Positions 19,304-27,716 of a DNA stretch of 64,000 bases are shown piece after piece. A program made the position numbers and the translations under genes. Within the stretch, counting starts at the first letter, position 1, and the number at the start of each line of letters is the position of its first letter. The notes under the pieces were generated by a model. It was not told the DNA's origin, ran no database searches, and saw only the letters and a program-made list of their open reading frames with translations. The stretch comes from Alloyangia pacifica (GTDB lineage Bacteria > Pseudomonadota > Alphaproteobacteria > Rhodobacterales > Rhodobacteraceae). The stretch covers positions 434,001 through 498,000 of the forward strand of contig NZ_FOZW01000001.1 of the NCBI RefSeq assembly GCF_900116195.1, read 5' to 3'.

Positions 19304-19723
19304 TCAGTTCACGTTTTCCAGCAATTGCGCAAAGCTCTTTTCAGCCATGCCGAGCAGGGTCAGGCAGCCGGGTTCGCTCTGCTGGACAAGGGCGACCGGA
19401 CCGTCGAGCCGATCCCATGACCGAAGCACAAGTTTGCTGAGTTCGAAACTGACGGCTGTCGGGGCATAATAGACCATCATCGTCTGAATGCCGGCTGCGA
19501 CAAAGGCCTCGGCCTTCATCGCCTGAATTCTCATGAGTTCGAGGAAATCCCCATCCCATCCGGTCAGCCGCGAAAGATCGACCAGTTGTTTCTGCCCCGG
19601 AGCAAAATCGGGATGGGTGACGTAATTGCCGAACGCCTCTGTTGTCTCGGTGAGTTGCGCCACGCCTTCGTAGCGCACGTAGACAAGGCCGGATTTCCGA
19701 AGAATGCGAAAAGTGACGGACAT
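19304..19723 (-). CDS. STAS/SpoIIAA-like domain protein, copy B
   Basis: The product has 139 residues, the same length as copy A. Shared blocks are FRIL..GLVYVRY, LVDLSRLTGWDGDFLEL and MMVYYAPTA. Outside them the copies differ widely, so the duplication is old. The start at 19723 has no strong ribosome site; an in-frame TTG lies 18 bases upstream. A gap of 127 bases separates it from copy A, which has its own good ribosome site. The base composition is somewhat AT-richer than the neighbours. The function is unknown. Confidence 0.72.
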   Translation of the reverse strand: MSVTFRILRKSGLVYVRYEGVAQLTETTEAFGNYVTHPDFAPGQKQLVDLSRLTGWDGDFLELMRIQAMKAEAFVAAGIQTMMVYYAPTAVSFELSKLVLRSWDRLDGPVALVQQSEPGCLTLLGMAEKSFAQLLENVN

Positions 19724-19836
19724 GAGCACACATTTTGTCAATTTATTTCGGACCGTTGCCGTGTCCGTCGGGTGCGGTCAACGATGACTCTTGCATGCAT
19801 CATTTCGCGGGCAATGAATCGCACACGAACGAAAAA

Positions 19837-19861
19837 GCCGCCCCGTTGAGTACGGGGCGGC
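19837..19861 (-). terminator. Rho-independent terminator of mmsA
   Basis: GCCGCCCCG and CGGGGCGGC enclose a seven-base loop. The minus strand continues TTTTTCGTTCG. It lies about 40 bases beyond the mmsA stop. Confidence 0.9.
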
Positions 19862-19899
19862 CGAGATGAGCTTGATGGCGTGTCCGGGGCTGGGGACGG

Positions 19900-21399
19900 T
19901 CAGTCCATCGCCTTGAAATTGAACTCGCCGCCTTCCTTGATGCCCGAGAACCAGCGCGCGGTGACGGTCTTGGTCTTGGTGTAGAAGCGGAAGGCGTCGG
20001 GGCCGTACTGGTTGAGATCGCCGAAGGCGGATTTCTTCCAGCCGCCAAAGGTATGGTATGACAGCGGCACCGGGATCGGGAAATTGATGCCGACCATGCC
20101 CACGTTCACCCGGTGCGCGAAATCGCGCGCGGTGTCGCCGTCCGCGGTATAGATCGCCGTGCCGTTGCCGTAGGGGTTGTCGATCACCAGCTCCAGCGCC
20201 TCTTCGTAGGTGCCGGCGCGCACGGTGCTCAGGACCGGGCCGAAGATCTCTTCCTTGTAGATATCCATGTCCGGCGTGACGTTGTCGAACAGCGACGGGC
20301 CGACAAAGAAGCCCTCCTCGTAGCCTTGCAGCGAGAAGTCGCGCCCATCGACAACCAGCGTGGCGCCCTGATCGACACCCGAGTTCACGAGGCCCTCGAT
20401 GCGGCTCTTGGCGGCGGCGGTGATGACGGGGCCGTAGTCCACGTCTTCGCCGGCGGTGTAGGGGCCGACCTTCAGCTTCTCGATGCGGGGCACCAGCTTC
20501 TCGATCAGCGCATCGGCGGTCTCCTCGCCGACCGGCACGGCCACCGAGATCGCCATGCAACGCTCGCCCGCGGCGCCGAAACCGGCCCCAACCAGCGCGT
20601 CGGCCGCCTTGTCGAGGTCGGCGTCGGGCATGATGATCATGTGGTTCTTGGCACCGCCGAAGCACTGCGCGCGCTTGCCGTTGCTGGCGGCGCGGCCGTA
20701 GATGTACTGCGCGATCGGGGTGGAGCCGACGAAGCCCACTGCCTGCACGGTCTCGTTGTCGAGGATCGCGTCCACCACTTCCTTGTCACCGTTGATCACC
20801 TGCAGGACGCCCGCGGGCAGACCGGCCTCGGTGATCAGCTCTGCGAGCCGCAGCGAGGTCGAGGGGCAGCGCTCGGAGGGCTTGAGGATCATCGCGTTGC
20901 CGGAGGCCAGTGCCGGGGCCATCTTCCACAGCGGGATCATCGCCGGGAAGTTGAACGGGGTGATACCGGCGACCACGCCGAGCGGCTGGCGCATGGAATA
21001 GAGGTCGATGCCCGGGCCGCCGTTGTCGGTGAACTCGCCCTTGAGCATGTGCGGCGCACCCATGCAGACCTCGACCACTTCAAGGCCACGTTGCACGTCG
21101 CCGCGCCCGTCGGGCAGGGTCTTGCCATGCTCGCGCGAGACCAGTTCGGCCAGTTCATCCATGTGCTCGTTGATGAGCTGGCCGAACTTCATCATCACGC
21201 GGGCCCGGCGCTGCGGGTTGGTCGCGCCCCACTTGATCTGGGCCTCGGCGGCCTTGGCCACCGCGTCGTTCAGCTCTTCTACGGTGGCCAGCGGCACGCG
21301 CGCCTGCACCTCGCCGGTGGCGGGGTTGAAGACATCGGTGAAGCGTCCCGAAGTGCCCTTCACATGGGCGCCGTTGATGAAATGGGTCAGTTCCTGCAT
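19900..21399 (-). CDS. mmsA: CoA-acylating methylmalonate-semialdehyde dehydrogenase
   Basis: MmsA oxidises methylmalonate semialdehyde or malonate semialdehyde to propionyl-CoA or acetyl-CoA in valine and inositol breakdown. The product has 499 residues with the aldehyde dehydrogenase fold. The catalytic cysteine is C281 in GAAGERCMAISVAV, where MmsA has GERCMA rather than the usual GQ.C motif. ITPFNFPAMIPLW and FGGAKNHMII are typical of the CoA-dependent type. ATG 21399 follows AAGGAGG. A LysR regulator is divergently transcribed about 100 bases away and is the likely regulator. Confidence 0.95.
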   Translation of the reverse strand: MQELTHFINGAHVKGTSGRFTDVFNPATGEVQARVPLATVEELNDAVAKAAEAQIKWGATNPQRRARVMMKFGQLINEHMDELAELVSREHGKTLPDGRGDVQRGLEVVEVCMGAPHMLKGEFTDNGGPGIDLYSMRQPLGVVAGITPFNFPAMIPLWKMAPALASGNAMILKPSERCPSTSLRLAELITEAGLPAGVLQVINGDKEVVDAILDNETVQAVGFVGSTPIAQYIYGRAASNGKRAQCFGGAKNHMIIMPDADLDKAADALVGAGFGAAGERCMAISVAVPVGEETADALIEKLVPRIEKLKVGPYTAGEDVDYGPVITAAAKSRIEGLVNSGVDQGATLVVDGRDFSLQGYEEGFFVGPSLFDNVTPDMDIYKEEIFGPVLSTVRAGTYEEALELVIDNPYGNGTAIYTADGDTARDFAHRVNVGMVGINFPIPVPLSYHTFGGWKKSAFGDLNQYGPDAFRFYTKTKTVTARWFSGIKEGGEFNFKAMD

Positions 21400-21495
21400 T
21401 GCAGCCTCCTTCTGTTGGTCGAGACACTAGTCTTGCGGAAATGCAGAGAACAGGGGTAATTCAGCAAAGAGGTTTTGCAAAAATTCAGGTATGCG

Positions 21496-22392
21496 ATGCG
21501 CGAGAATTGGGATGACCTGCGGATTTTCCTTGCCGTGGTCCGGGGGGAGAGCCTTTCGGCAGCAGGGCGCGTGCTGCGTATGGACCCGGCGACGGTGGGG
21601 CGGCGCGTGGCACGGCTGGAGCAGGCGCTGGGGCATCCGCTCTTTGCCAAGTCGCCGCAGGGCTACACGCTGACCGATGCGGGCGCGCGGCTGCTCGTGC
21701 ATGCCGAGACCGCCGAGCAGGCGCTGGGGCAGGGTGTGCAGGCGCTGATGGGGTCGTCCGAGGGGTTTGCCGGGCAGATTCGCATCGGTGCCCCCGACGG
21801 CTGCGCCAACTTCCTGCTGCCGCAGGTCTGCGCGAAGATCGCCGAGGCCAACCCGGCGCTTGACCTGCAGATCGTCTCGCTGCCGCGGGTGGTGAACCTG
21901 TCACGGCGCGAGGCCGACATGGCAATCGCCGTCTCCGCACCCACGGCCGGGCGGCTGGTGGTGCAGAAGATCGCGGACTACCGGCTGCATCTCGCCGCCT
22001 CCGCGGACTACCTGGCGCAGCACCCGCCGATCCGCGCGCGCGAAGATCTGCAGGGACACCGCATCGTCGGCTACATCCCCGACATGATCTTCGACCGTGA
22101 ACTCGACTATCTCGCCGATCTCGGACTCGATCGTGTCCGGCTGGCCTCGAACTCGGTGGCGGTGCAGTTCCACTGGCTCCGGCTCGGCGCGGGGCTGGGC
22201 ATCGTGCACGATTTCGCGCTGCCCGCTGCGCCCGGCCTGCGCCGGGTGTTGCCCGAGGAGGTCTCGCTGACCCGCAGCTTCTACCTGGTACGACATGCGG
22301 ACGACCGGCGGCACGCGCGGCTTAACGGATTCGCAGCGCTTCTGGCCGAGGCTGTGCGCAGCGAACTCGCCACGCTGGAGGCAGCGGCATAG
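21496..22392 (+). CDS. LysR family transcriptional regulator, likely of mmsA
   Basis: The product has 298 residues. The N-terminal winged helix-turn-helix (about 1-60) includes LRIFLAVVRGESLSAAGRVLRMDPATVGRRVARLE, written here as two overlapping halves of the classical LysR motif. An effector-binding domain follows from about 88. It is divergent from mmsA, the standard arrangement for a LysR protein and its target. ATG 21496 gives the usual N-terminus; a TTG at 21475 is in frame. The inducer is probably a valine-pathway intermediate, by context only. Confidence 0.9.
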   Translation: MRENWDDLRIFLAVVRGESLSAAGRVLRMDPATVGRRVARLEQALGHPLFAKSPQGYTLTDAGARLLVHAETAEQALGQGVQALMGSSEGFAGQIRIGAPDGCANFLLPQVCAKIAEANPALDLQIVSLPRVVNLSRREADMAIAVSAPTAGRLVVQKIADYRLHLAASADYLAQHPPIRAREDLQGHRIVGYIPDMIFDRELDYLADLGLDRVRLASNSVAVQFHWLRLGAGLGIVHDFALPAAPGLRRVLPEEVSLTRSFYLVRHADDRRHARLNGFAALLAEAVRSELATLEAAA

Positions 22393-22501
22393 TGCCGGCA
22401 CACGCGCGGTGCCCTGCCGGGACGACCGGACGTATGTGTTGACAGAAGCCACATGCAGGCGGACGCTTGGAGGTCTCAGCAGCGCTCAGGAGGAAAGCCG
22501 C

Positions 22502-22936
22502 ATGCAGGTTCAACAGATTCTCAAGGACAAGTCCGACGACGGCGTGGTCACCGTCACCCCCGGCAGCAGCGTCGGCGATGCCGCGCAGGTGCTGGCCGAA
22601 CGCCGGATCGGCGGGGTGGTGATCTCGGACGACGGGCAGAAGCCGCTGGGGATCCTTTCGGAGCGCGACATCGTGCGTGCGCTGGCCGCGCAGGGCACAA
22701 ACGTGCTGTCGCTGACCTGCGAGGATTTGATGACCCGCAAGCTGCAGGTCTGCACCCGCGACGAGGATACCAACGTAGTGCTCGCCCGGATGACCGAGGG
22801 CCGCTTCCGCCACATGCCCGTGGTCGAGGACGGGATGCTGGTCGGGATCATCTCGATCGGCGACGTGGTCAAGGCGCAGATTGCCGAGCTCGCGATGGAG
22901 AAGGACGCGCTTCAGGGCATGATTATGGGATTCTGA
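22502..22936 (+). CDS. CBS domain-containing protein
   Basis: The product has 144 residues, nearly all made of two CBS repeats (about 8-65 and 72-130). Typical CBS sequences are visible: RRIGGVVISDDGQ, GILSERDIVRAL, RFRHMPVVEDGMLVGIISIGDVV. CBS pairs bind adenosine nucleotides and usually regulate a partner. Here there is no catalytic domain. The ATG at 22502 follows AGGAGG. A TTGACA at 22439-22444 may be part of its promoter, though no good -10 box follows. Its partner is unknown. Confidence 0.92.
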   Translation: MQVQQILKDKSDDGVVTVTPGSSVGDAAQVLAERRIGGVVISDDGQKPLGILSERDIVRALAAQGTNVLSLTCEDLMTRKLQVCTRDEDTNVVLARMTEGRFRHMPVVEDGMLVGIISIGDVVKAQIAELAMEKDALQGMIMGF

Positions 22937-23051
22937 GGGCGGGTCTCTCAAAGGGCCGCTGACAGGGAACACCGGTTTCGGGGTTGCATTCCGGCACGCA
23001 ATATCGTTGCGTGCGCCGGACCTGCCCCCGCTGGCGACCCTGGAGGACCTC

Positions 23052-23552
23052 ATGCGCATCGGCCTTTATCCCGGCACCTTCGATCCGATCACATTGGGCC
23101 ATATGGACATCATCCGCCGCGCGGCGGCGCTGGTGGACCGGCTGGTGATCGGGGTCGCGATCAACCGCGACAAGGGTCCGCTCTTCACCCTCGAAGAGCG
23201 CGTGGCGATGATTGAGACGGAATGCGCCGAACTGTCCAAGCAGACCGGCACAGAGATCATCCCGCATCCCTTCGAGAACCTGCTCATCGACTGTGCCCGG
23301 GACGTCGGCGCACAGATCATCATCCGCGGGCTGCGCGCCGTGGCGGATTTCGAGTATGAATTCCAGATGGTCGGGATGAACCGCGCGCTCGACACCAGCA
23401 TCGAGACCGTCTTCCTGATGGCCGAGGCCCGGCATCAGGCGATCGCATCGAAGCTGGTGAAGGAGATCGCGCGGCTGGACGGCGACGTGAGCAAGTTCGT
23501 CACGCCCACCGTCAACGAAGCGCTGAAGGCGCGCTTCGCCAAGGGCTTATGA
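23052..23552 (+). CDS. coaD: Pantetheine-phosphate adenylyltransferase
   Basis: CoaD makes dephospho-CoA from 4'-phosphopantetheine and ATP, the penultimate step of CoA synthesis. The product has 166 residues. The nucleotidyltransferase motif is visible as YPGTFDPITLGH (T/HxGH type). RGLRAVADFEYEFQM and the later IASKLVKEIA are conserved in the hexameric bacterial enzyme. ATG 23052 follows TGGAGGA. An in-frame upstream start at 23007 is less likely. It is a single gene downstream of the CBS gene. Confidence 0.96.
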   Translation: MRIGLYPGTFDPITLGHMDIIRRAAALVDRLVIGVAINRDKGPLFTLEERVAMIETECAELSKQTGTEIIPHPFENLLIDCARDVGAQIIIRGLRAVADFEYEFQMVGMNRALDTSIETVFLMAEARHQAIASKLVKEIARLDGDVSKFVTPTVNEALKARFAKGL

Positions 23553-23570
23553 CCGGCTGATCCGGGTGGC

Positions 23571-23750
23571 TCAGCGGCCGTAGACGGCGGCGCGGGCGGT
23601 TTCTTCTTCACGGCCGAGCAGGTCGCAGTCGATGCGGGTGCGCATCGGCAGGGACATCAGCGCGTGATGGGTGCGGCGATAGGCGAAGCGGCGGGCGAAG
23701 CTGTCACGGACGGCATTGATGGCTTTGGTCATGGCTCTGTTCCATTTCAT
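23571..23750 (-). CDS. DUF1127-like small basic protein
   Basis: The product has 59 residues and is rich in Arg and His. ARRFAYRRTHHALMSLPMRTRIDCDLLG follows the DUF1127 (YjiS-like) pattern of an arginine-rich helix followed by a short Leu/Asp segment; here it is split by notation at R..THH. ATG 23750 is eight bases after GGAGG, which itself lies inside an upstream in-frame ATG codon. DUF1127 proteins are linked in other alphaproteobacteria to phosphate and RNA regulation. No such role can be read from this locus. Confidence 0.7.
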   Translation of the reverse strand: MKWNRAMTKAINAVRDSFARRFAYRRTHHALMSLPMRTRIDCDLLGREEETARAAVYGR

Positions 23751-24057
23751 CGGCTGCGCCTCCATCGGGAAGGCGCTGCATTTCGGTTTGGTCTGTGTGA
23801 AAAACTTGAGATCGTAAGCGCGGCGAACGTTACGTCGTCGTTGGCGCTAACTTAGGCTTTGCTGCGCCGCAGAACAATTGACGGTTTTCCAGAGCCGCTT
23901 TGCGTTTCCTGCATGGCGGGCAGGGCGCGCGCCGGAATGCCCGTCAAAGCTATGTAAACCTTTGCCGATTTACCCTGATGCCGGAGCTGCGGCACCCGCT
24001 GCGGGCTTTGACCGCGGCAAACGCGCGGTCCATGTCGTGCCAGAAGGGAGACATGCG
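23751..24057. other. Divergent intergenic region without a gene
   Basis: About 300 bases between the DUF1127-like gene and the Pro-rich hypothetical gene. It is AT-richer around 23800-23970 and must carry promoters for both. I see no convincing paired promoter boxes, repeats or RNA gene. Confidence 0.4.
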
Positions 24058-24303
24058 ATGGAAATTCCACGGGATCTGGGCGGTCATGCGCGGCCCAACC
24101 GGCCGCGCCCTGCCGCGCAGCGCAACACCGTCTCGACCTCGCCGAGCGGCGAGTCGTCGGGGCCGGGCATGCCGCCGCCGGTGCCGGTGACAGCGCAGAG
24201 CCTGCCGCTCTCGGTGCTGTCGCAGGTGACGCCGCGCGCGCGGCCACCCGGGCTGGTTGCCGAAGAAGGATATGGCGCGGCTCTGGGAATCGTGCGGGAC
24301 TGA
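24058..24303 (+). CDS. Small Pro/Ser-rich hypothetical protein
   Basis: The product has 81 residues and is rich in Pro, Ser and Arg, so probably disordered. A ribosome site (GGGAG, seven bases before ATG) and strongly GC-biased third positions support a real gene. There is no signal peptide or membrane segment and I recognise no domain. It is convergent with gap, whose terminator follows 42 bases later. A start five bases upstream in another frame shares the same ribosome site but lacks the same codon bias. Confidence 0.45.
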   Translation: MEIPRDLGGHARPNRPRPAAQRNTVSTSPSGESSGPGMPPPVPVTAQSLPLSVLSQVTPRARPPGLVAEEGYGAALGIVRD

Positions 24304-24344
24304 GGGGGGCGTCCACGCCGCGCCGATCTTTGACCGAAAAGCAA

Positions 24345-24369
24345 AAGGCGAGGCATGGTGCCCCGCCTT
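24345..24369 (-). terminator. Rho-independent terminator of gap
   Basis: AAGGCG and CGCCTT close a stem with an inner GGCA/TGCC pair and one mismatch. The minus strand continues TTTTGCTTTTCGG. It lies 43 bases beyond the gap stop. Confidence 0.75.
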
Positions 24370-24412
24370 CCGATCCTGCACGGCTCCGTTTCCGGAGCCC
24401 GTGAGGCTCCAC

Positions 24413-25414
24413 TCAGATCAGCTTGCCCATGGCCACGGCCGTGTCGGACATGCGGTTCGAGAAGCCCCATTCGTTGTCGTACCACGACAGGATGCGCACC
24501 ATGGTGCCTTCCATGACCTTGGTCTGGTCGGTGTGGAAGATCGAGCTGTGCGAGTCGTGGTTGAAGTCGATCGAGACGTTCTTCTTGTCGGTATAGCCAA
24601 GAATGCCGTTCAGCTTGCCGTTGGCGGCGACGCGGATGGCGTCGTTGATCTCTTCGACGGTGGTCTCGCGCTCGGCCTCGAAGACCAGATCGACCACCGA
24701 GACATTCGGCGTGGGCACGCGGATGGCCACGCCGTCGAGACGGCCGTTGAGCTCGGGCAACACCAGGCCGACGGCCTTTGCGGCACCGGTCGAGGTCGGG
24801 ATCATCGACATGGCCGCGGCGCGGGCGCGGTAGAGATCCTTGTGCATCGTGTCCAGCGTCGGCTGGTCGCCGGTGTAGCTGTGGATCGTTGTCATGAAGC
24901 CCTTCTTGATGCCGACGGTGTCGTTCAGCACCTTGGCGACGGGCGACAGGCAGTTGGTGGTGCACGACGCGTTGGACACCACGAGGTCATCCTTGGTCAG
25001 CGTGTCGTCGTTGACCCCGTAGACGATGGTCTTGTCGGCACCGGAGGAGGGCGCTGACACCAGCACGCGGCTCGCGCCGTTTGCCAGGTGCGCGGCGGCT
25101 TTCTCGCGATCGGTGAAGATGCCGGTGCATTCCATCACCACGTCCACATGGGCCCAGGGCAGATCGGCGGGGTTGCGCTCTGCGCTGACCTTGATCGGGC
25201 CGCGGCCGACGTCGATGGTGTCGCCGGACACGCTCACCGGGTGCGGGAAGCGGCCGTGCACGCTGTCGAATTGCAGCAGGTGGGCGTTGGTCTCCACCGG
25301 ACCAAGGTCGTTGATCGCCACGACCTCGATGTCGGTACGGCCGGATTCGATGATTGCGCGCAGCACGTTGCGCCCGATGCGGCCGAAGCCGTTGATCGCT
25401 ACCTTGACGGTCAT
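24413..25414 (-). CDS. gap: Glyceraldehyde-3-phosphate dehydrogenase, type I
   Basis: This enzyme oxidises and phosphorylates glyceraldehyde 3-phosphate in glycolysis or the reverse in gluconeogenesis. The product has 333 residues. The N-terminal Rossmann motif is INGFGRIGR. The catalytic cysteine is C151 in [22 protein letters not shown] is the conserved C-terminal signature. ATG 25414 follows GAGGAGA. An in-frame start at 25459 adds an atypical extension. A 47-residue membrane-protein gene lies 85 bases upstream on the same strand. Confidence 0.97.
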   Translation of the reverse strand: MTVKVAINGFGRIGRNVLRAIIESGRTDIEVVAINDLGPVETNAHLLQFDSVHGRFPHPVSVSGDTIDVGRGPIKVSAERNPADLPWAHVDVVMECTGIFTDREKAAAHLANGASRVLVSAPSSGADKTIVYGVNDDTLTKDDLVVSNASCTTNCLSPVAKVLNDTVGIKKGFMTTIHSYTGDQPTLDTMHKDLYRARAAAMSMIPTSTGAAKAVGLVLPELNGRLDGVAIRVPTPNVSVVDLVFEAERETTVEEINDAIRVAANGKLNGILGYTDKKNVSIDFNHDSHSSIFHTDQTKVMEGTMVRILSWYDNEWGFSNRMSDTAVAMGKLI

Positions 25415-25499
25415 GATGTCTCCTCGCTGTCCGAGAGTCTGGGGTTGTCCAGAGGTCAACAGGATACGCGGGGCAAGTCAATACTGGGACTGTTAGCGC

Positions 25500-25643
25500 T
25501 CACCGCCAAAATGCTACCCAATCGAGCAGATTGAAAATCTTACGCCCGAGAAACACGAGGTGGCGGGTGTCGTAGAGCAGCACATCCACCGCGAATGCGA
25601 GGATCAGCAGGGCTCCGAGCCAGAGGGCGATGCGATTGGTCAT
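25500..25643 (-). CDS. 47-residue single-pass membrane protein upstream of gap
   Basis: The gene has 48 codons with ATG at 25643 and TGA at 25500. Residues 4-22 (RIALWLGALLILAFAVDVL) form one membrane helix. The rest is short and partly amphipathic, ending LLDWVAFWR. Similar small proteins next to gap are frequent in Rhodobacteraceae and have often been mislabelled as GAPDH by proximity, to my knowledge. There is no catalytic motif. It may be cotranscribed with gap. Confidence 0.75.
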   Translation of the reverse strand: MTNRIALWLGALLILAFAVDVLLYDTRHLVFLGRKIFNLLDWVAFWR

Positions 25644-25674
25644 TTTCTCGTGATGCCAGAGCCTTGGTCGACTG

Positions 25675-26238
25675 TCACCTGTCTTGTGCGGCCGTCTCCG
25701 CGGCAGGGTACCGCAGGGCGTCCGGCGTTTTCGCGGTTTCCGGTCCGGCGTCGCTCATCAGCTCCTCGATGAACAGGCTCAGAAACGCGCCGCGCCCCGA
25801 GACGCCCGCCTTGCGGTAGATCGCATTAAGATGCGATTTCACCGTGCCCTCGGCCGAGCCGCGCAACCCGGCGATCTCGGCGATGGTCATGCCCTTTAGG
25901 GTGAACATCGCCACGTCCCGCTCCGATCCGGTCAGCCCCCAGGCCGAGAACTGCGCCTCGACTATCTCGTGAAACGCGCCTGTGGCGAGCGACACCTGCC
26001 GCTCGAGATGGGCATTGTGCCGCAGAAGCCGCAGCAGGAAGCGCATCTCGACCCAGACCGCAGTGGCGAGGCAGAGCACCATGCTGCCCTCGAGGAAGGC
26101 CTCGGGGTCGGTCACCGGGTTCCATCCGGCTTCGGTGGCGTCGAAAATCACGTCGACCACGAAGAAGGCCGTGCAGACAAGCTGCACGGCGATCAGCAGG
26201 GTGAGAATGAGGGGGCGTTGCGAGGTTTGCGGCGTCAT
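25675..26238 (-). CDS. Membrane-anchored LuxR-type helix-turn-helix regulator
   Basis: The product has 187 residues. Two membrane helices lie at about 9-32 and 48-70, followed by a short coiled linker. A LuxR/GerE-type helix-turn-helix spans about 97-150, with LTGSERDVAMFTLKGMTIAEIA and GTVKSHLNAIYRKAGV. There is no receiver or ligand domain, so the signal is probably sensed in or near the membrane. It overlaps the stop of the cytochrome b gene by four bases and ends the same operon. It may control that operon, which is inferred from position. Confidence 0.85.
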   Translation of the reverse strand: MTPQTSQRPLILTLLIAVQLVCTAFFVVDVIFDATEAGWNPVTDPEAFLEGSMVLCLATAVWVEMRFLLRLLRHNAHLERQVSLATGAFHEIVEAQFSAWGLTGSERDVAMFTLKGMTIAEIAGLRGSAEGTVKSHLNAIYRKAGVSGRGAFLSLFIEELMSDAGPETAKTPDALRYPAAETAAQDR

Positions 26239-26786
26239 GCCTCGATCTTTGCGTCATCCGGGACGCATTTGACACCCGTAACCATGGCTTTCGGCAGATT
26301 TACCCCGGTGCGACGGCTTTCCCAGAGCACCGCGCCGATATGCAGCACCACCGAGACCTCGGCCCAGCTCACCAGCGCCTCGTGCAACTCCTCGACCCAG
26401 GCGACACCCCAATAGGCATCGGTGGTCATCATCACGCCGCTGGCGATGATGCCGCAGAGCGTGAGCATCAGGTTGAAGATCATCAGCGCCCCCAGCGGCG
26501 TGTGCAGAAGATGTACCCGGCGCCGGCCGGTGGCCATGTCGGTGACTTGCTGGGTCAGCCCGGCGCGCGTTGGAACGAAACTGGCAAAACGGGCGGAGTA
26601 AGGTCCGACGAAGCCCCAGACCAGGCGCAGCGCGATGAGCCCGCCGATCGTATAGCCGATCCACCGGTGCAGCTTGGATTCGGGGTTGTCGAACAGGGCG
26701 TTGGCGGCGAAGAGCGTCACCAGGCTCCAATGGAAGATCCGCAGCAGCGGATCCCAGATGAAATGGCGGGACATGTGATCTTGCAT
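26235..26786 (-). CDS. Cytochrome b/b6 domain (cytochrome b561-like) membrane protein
   Basis: The product has 183 residues and four or five membrane helices. The opening HFIWDPLLRIFHWSLVTLF and KLHRWIGYTIGGLIALRLVWGF carry the histidines that bind heme b in this family. LHIGAVLWESRRTGVNLPKAM is the conserved C-terminus. These proteins pass electrons between membrane quinol and a partner, often c-type cytochrome or a PepSY protein. ATG 26786 lies nine bases after GGAGG. A PepSY gene is upstream and the HTH gene overlaps downstream. Confidence 0.9.
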   Translation of the reverse strand: MQDHMSRHFIWDPLLRIFHWSLVTLFAANALFDNPESKLHRWIGYTIGGLIALRLVWGFVGPYSARFASFVPTRAGLTQQVTDMATGRRRVHLLHTPLGALMIFNLMLTLCGIIASGVMMTTDAYWGVAWVEELHEALVSWAEVSVVLHIGAVLWESRRTGVNLPKAMVTGVKCVPDDAKIEA

Positions 26787-26851
26787 CGGGACGATCCTCC
26801 GGCTGGGAACAAGCACGCGGCGGCCCCGCGCGAGGGCGGGGCCGGGCGGCC

Positions 26852-27100
26852 TCATTCGGACTTGCTGCGGACGATCTTCAGGCTGTCGTCGAGGTAGAGC
26901 TCGACCTTCTTGCCGTCCTTCATCGCGTAGACCTCGATCATCCCGTCCTCGCTGTCGATGCGGCGGACCTCGTAGCCTTCGGCGGTGAGCTTCTCGCGCA
27001 CCTGGGCCTGGGTCTGTTCTGGGATCGCGGGAGAGGCAAAGGCGGCGCCGGAGGTCAGCAGGGCGGCGACAAGACCGGAGGTCAGAAGGCGGTAGGTCAT
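26852..27100 (-). CDS. PepSY domain-containing small periplasmic protein
   Basis: The product has 82 residues. A signal peptide (to about 22, ending AFA) precedes a single PepSY-like domain: QVREKLTAEGYEVRRIDSEDGMIEVYAM and a final KVELYLDDSLKIVR, given here in part. PepSY modules of this size are typical next to cytochrome b561-like genes in proteobacteria. It probably acts in the periplasm with the cytochrome. ATG 27100 is preceded by AGGAGACCC. It is the first gene of the operon that continues with the cytochrome and the regulator. Confidence 0.82.
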   Translation of the reverse strand: MTYRLLTSGLVAALLTSGAAFASPAIPEQTQAQVREKLTAEGYEVRRIDSEDGMIEVYAMKDGKKVELYLDDSLKIVRSKSE

Positions 27101-27244
27101 CGATGGGTCTCCTGTATGGGAGGGCGGATCATCCGCGCCTCGAAGACCGATCTGGACCGGGGCCGGTGGCCCGGCCATCGACCGCAGGGGGCAGAACCGG
27201 CCCCCTGCAACTTTGGTTGAGAAGCGATTTGCGCGCGGGCCGGT

Positions 27245-27712
27245 TCAGGCCGTGCGCCGCCAGGCGGCGATCCAGATCAGCGCAAGTCCCAGCGAGATCA
27301 ATGCGTTCCAGCTGGCCATCGACAGGCCAAGGAACTGCCAGGCGACCTCGTCGCAGCGCACCAGCGGCGCGCTCATGATCTGGTTCAGCAGATCTTCGGT
27401 GGACATGCCGCCGATCGGGCCGGAGGTGCAGGTGGTCGGTCCCTCCCACCAGCCGCGCTCGACGCCGGTGTGATAGACGCCAATGCCCGAGGTGGTCAGC
27501 GCCGCGATTGCGCCGAGCAGCGGCAGCAGTCGCGCCCGGAAGGCCAACGCCAGCGCGCCGATCAGAACCGCTGCGGCATGCGGCCAGCGCTGCAGGATGC
27601 ACAGATGGCAGGGCGCGAGCCCGCCGATGTATTGCGAGCCGATGGCACCGAGCAGCACGGCTGCCGATCCGCCGGCGGCGATCAGGATGAGGAACTTGCG
27701 CAGGTCAGTCAT
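27245..27712 (-). CDS. dsbB: Disulfide bond formation protein B
   Basis: DsbB reoxidises DsbA and passes electrons to quinone in the inner membrane. The product has 155 residues and four membrane helices. The first redox pair is C35-H-L-C38 (APCHLCILQRWPH). The second pair is C95 and C120 in the second periplasmic loop, as required. The gene follows the YqaA gene with only four bases between them, so both form one unit. Confidence 0.93.
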   Translation of the reverse strand: MTDLRKFLILIAAGGSAAVLLGAIGSQYIGGLAPCHLCILQRWPHAAAVLIGALALAFRARLLPLLGAIAALTTSGIGVYHTGVERGWWEGPTTCTSGPIGGMSTEDLLNQIMSAPLVRCDEVAWQFLGLSMASWNALISLGLALIWIAAWRRTA

Positions 27713-27716
27713 GGTC

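Noticed and set aside
22439-22444. TTGACA as a full promoter for the CBS gene
   Set aside because: The -35 box is perfect but no acceptable -10 box lies 16-18 bases downstream, so it is only mentioned.
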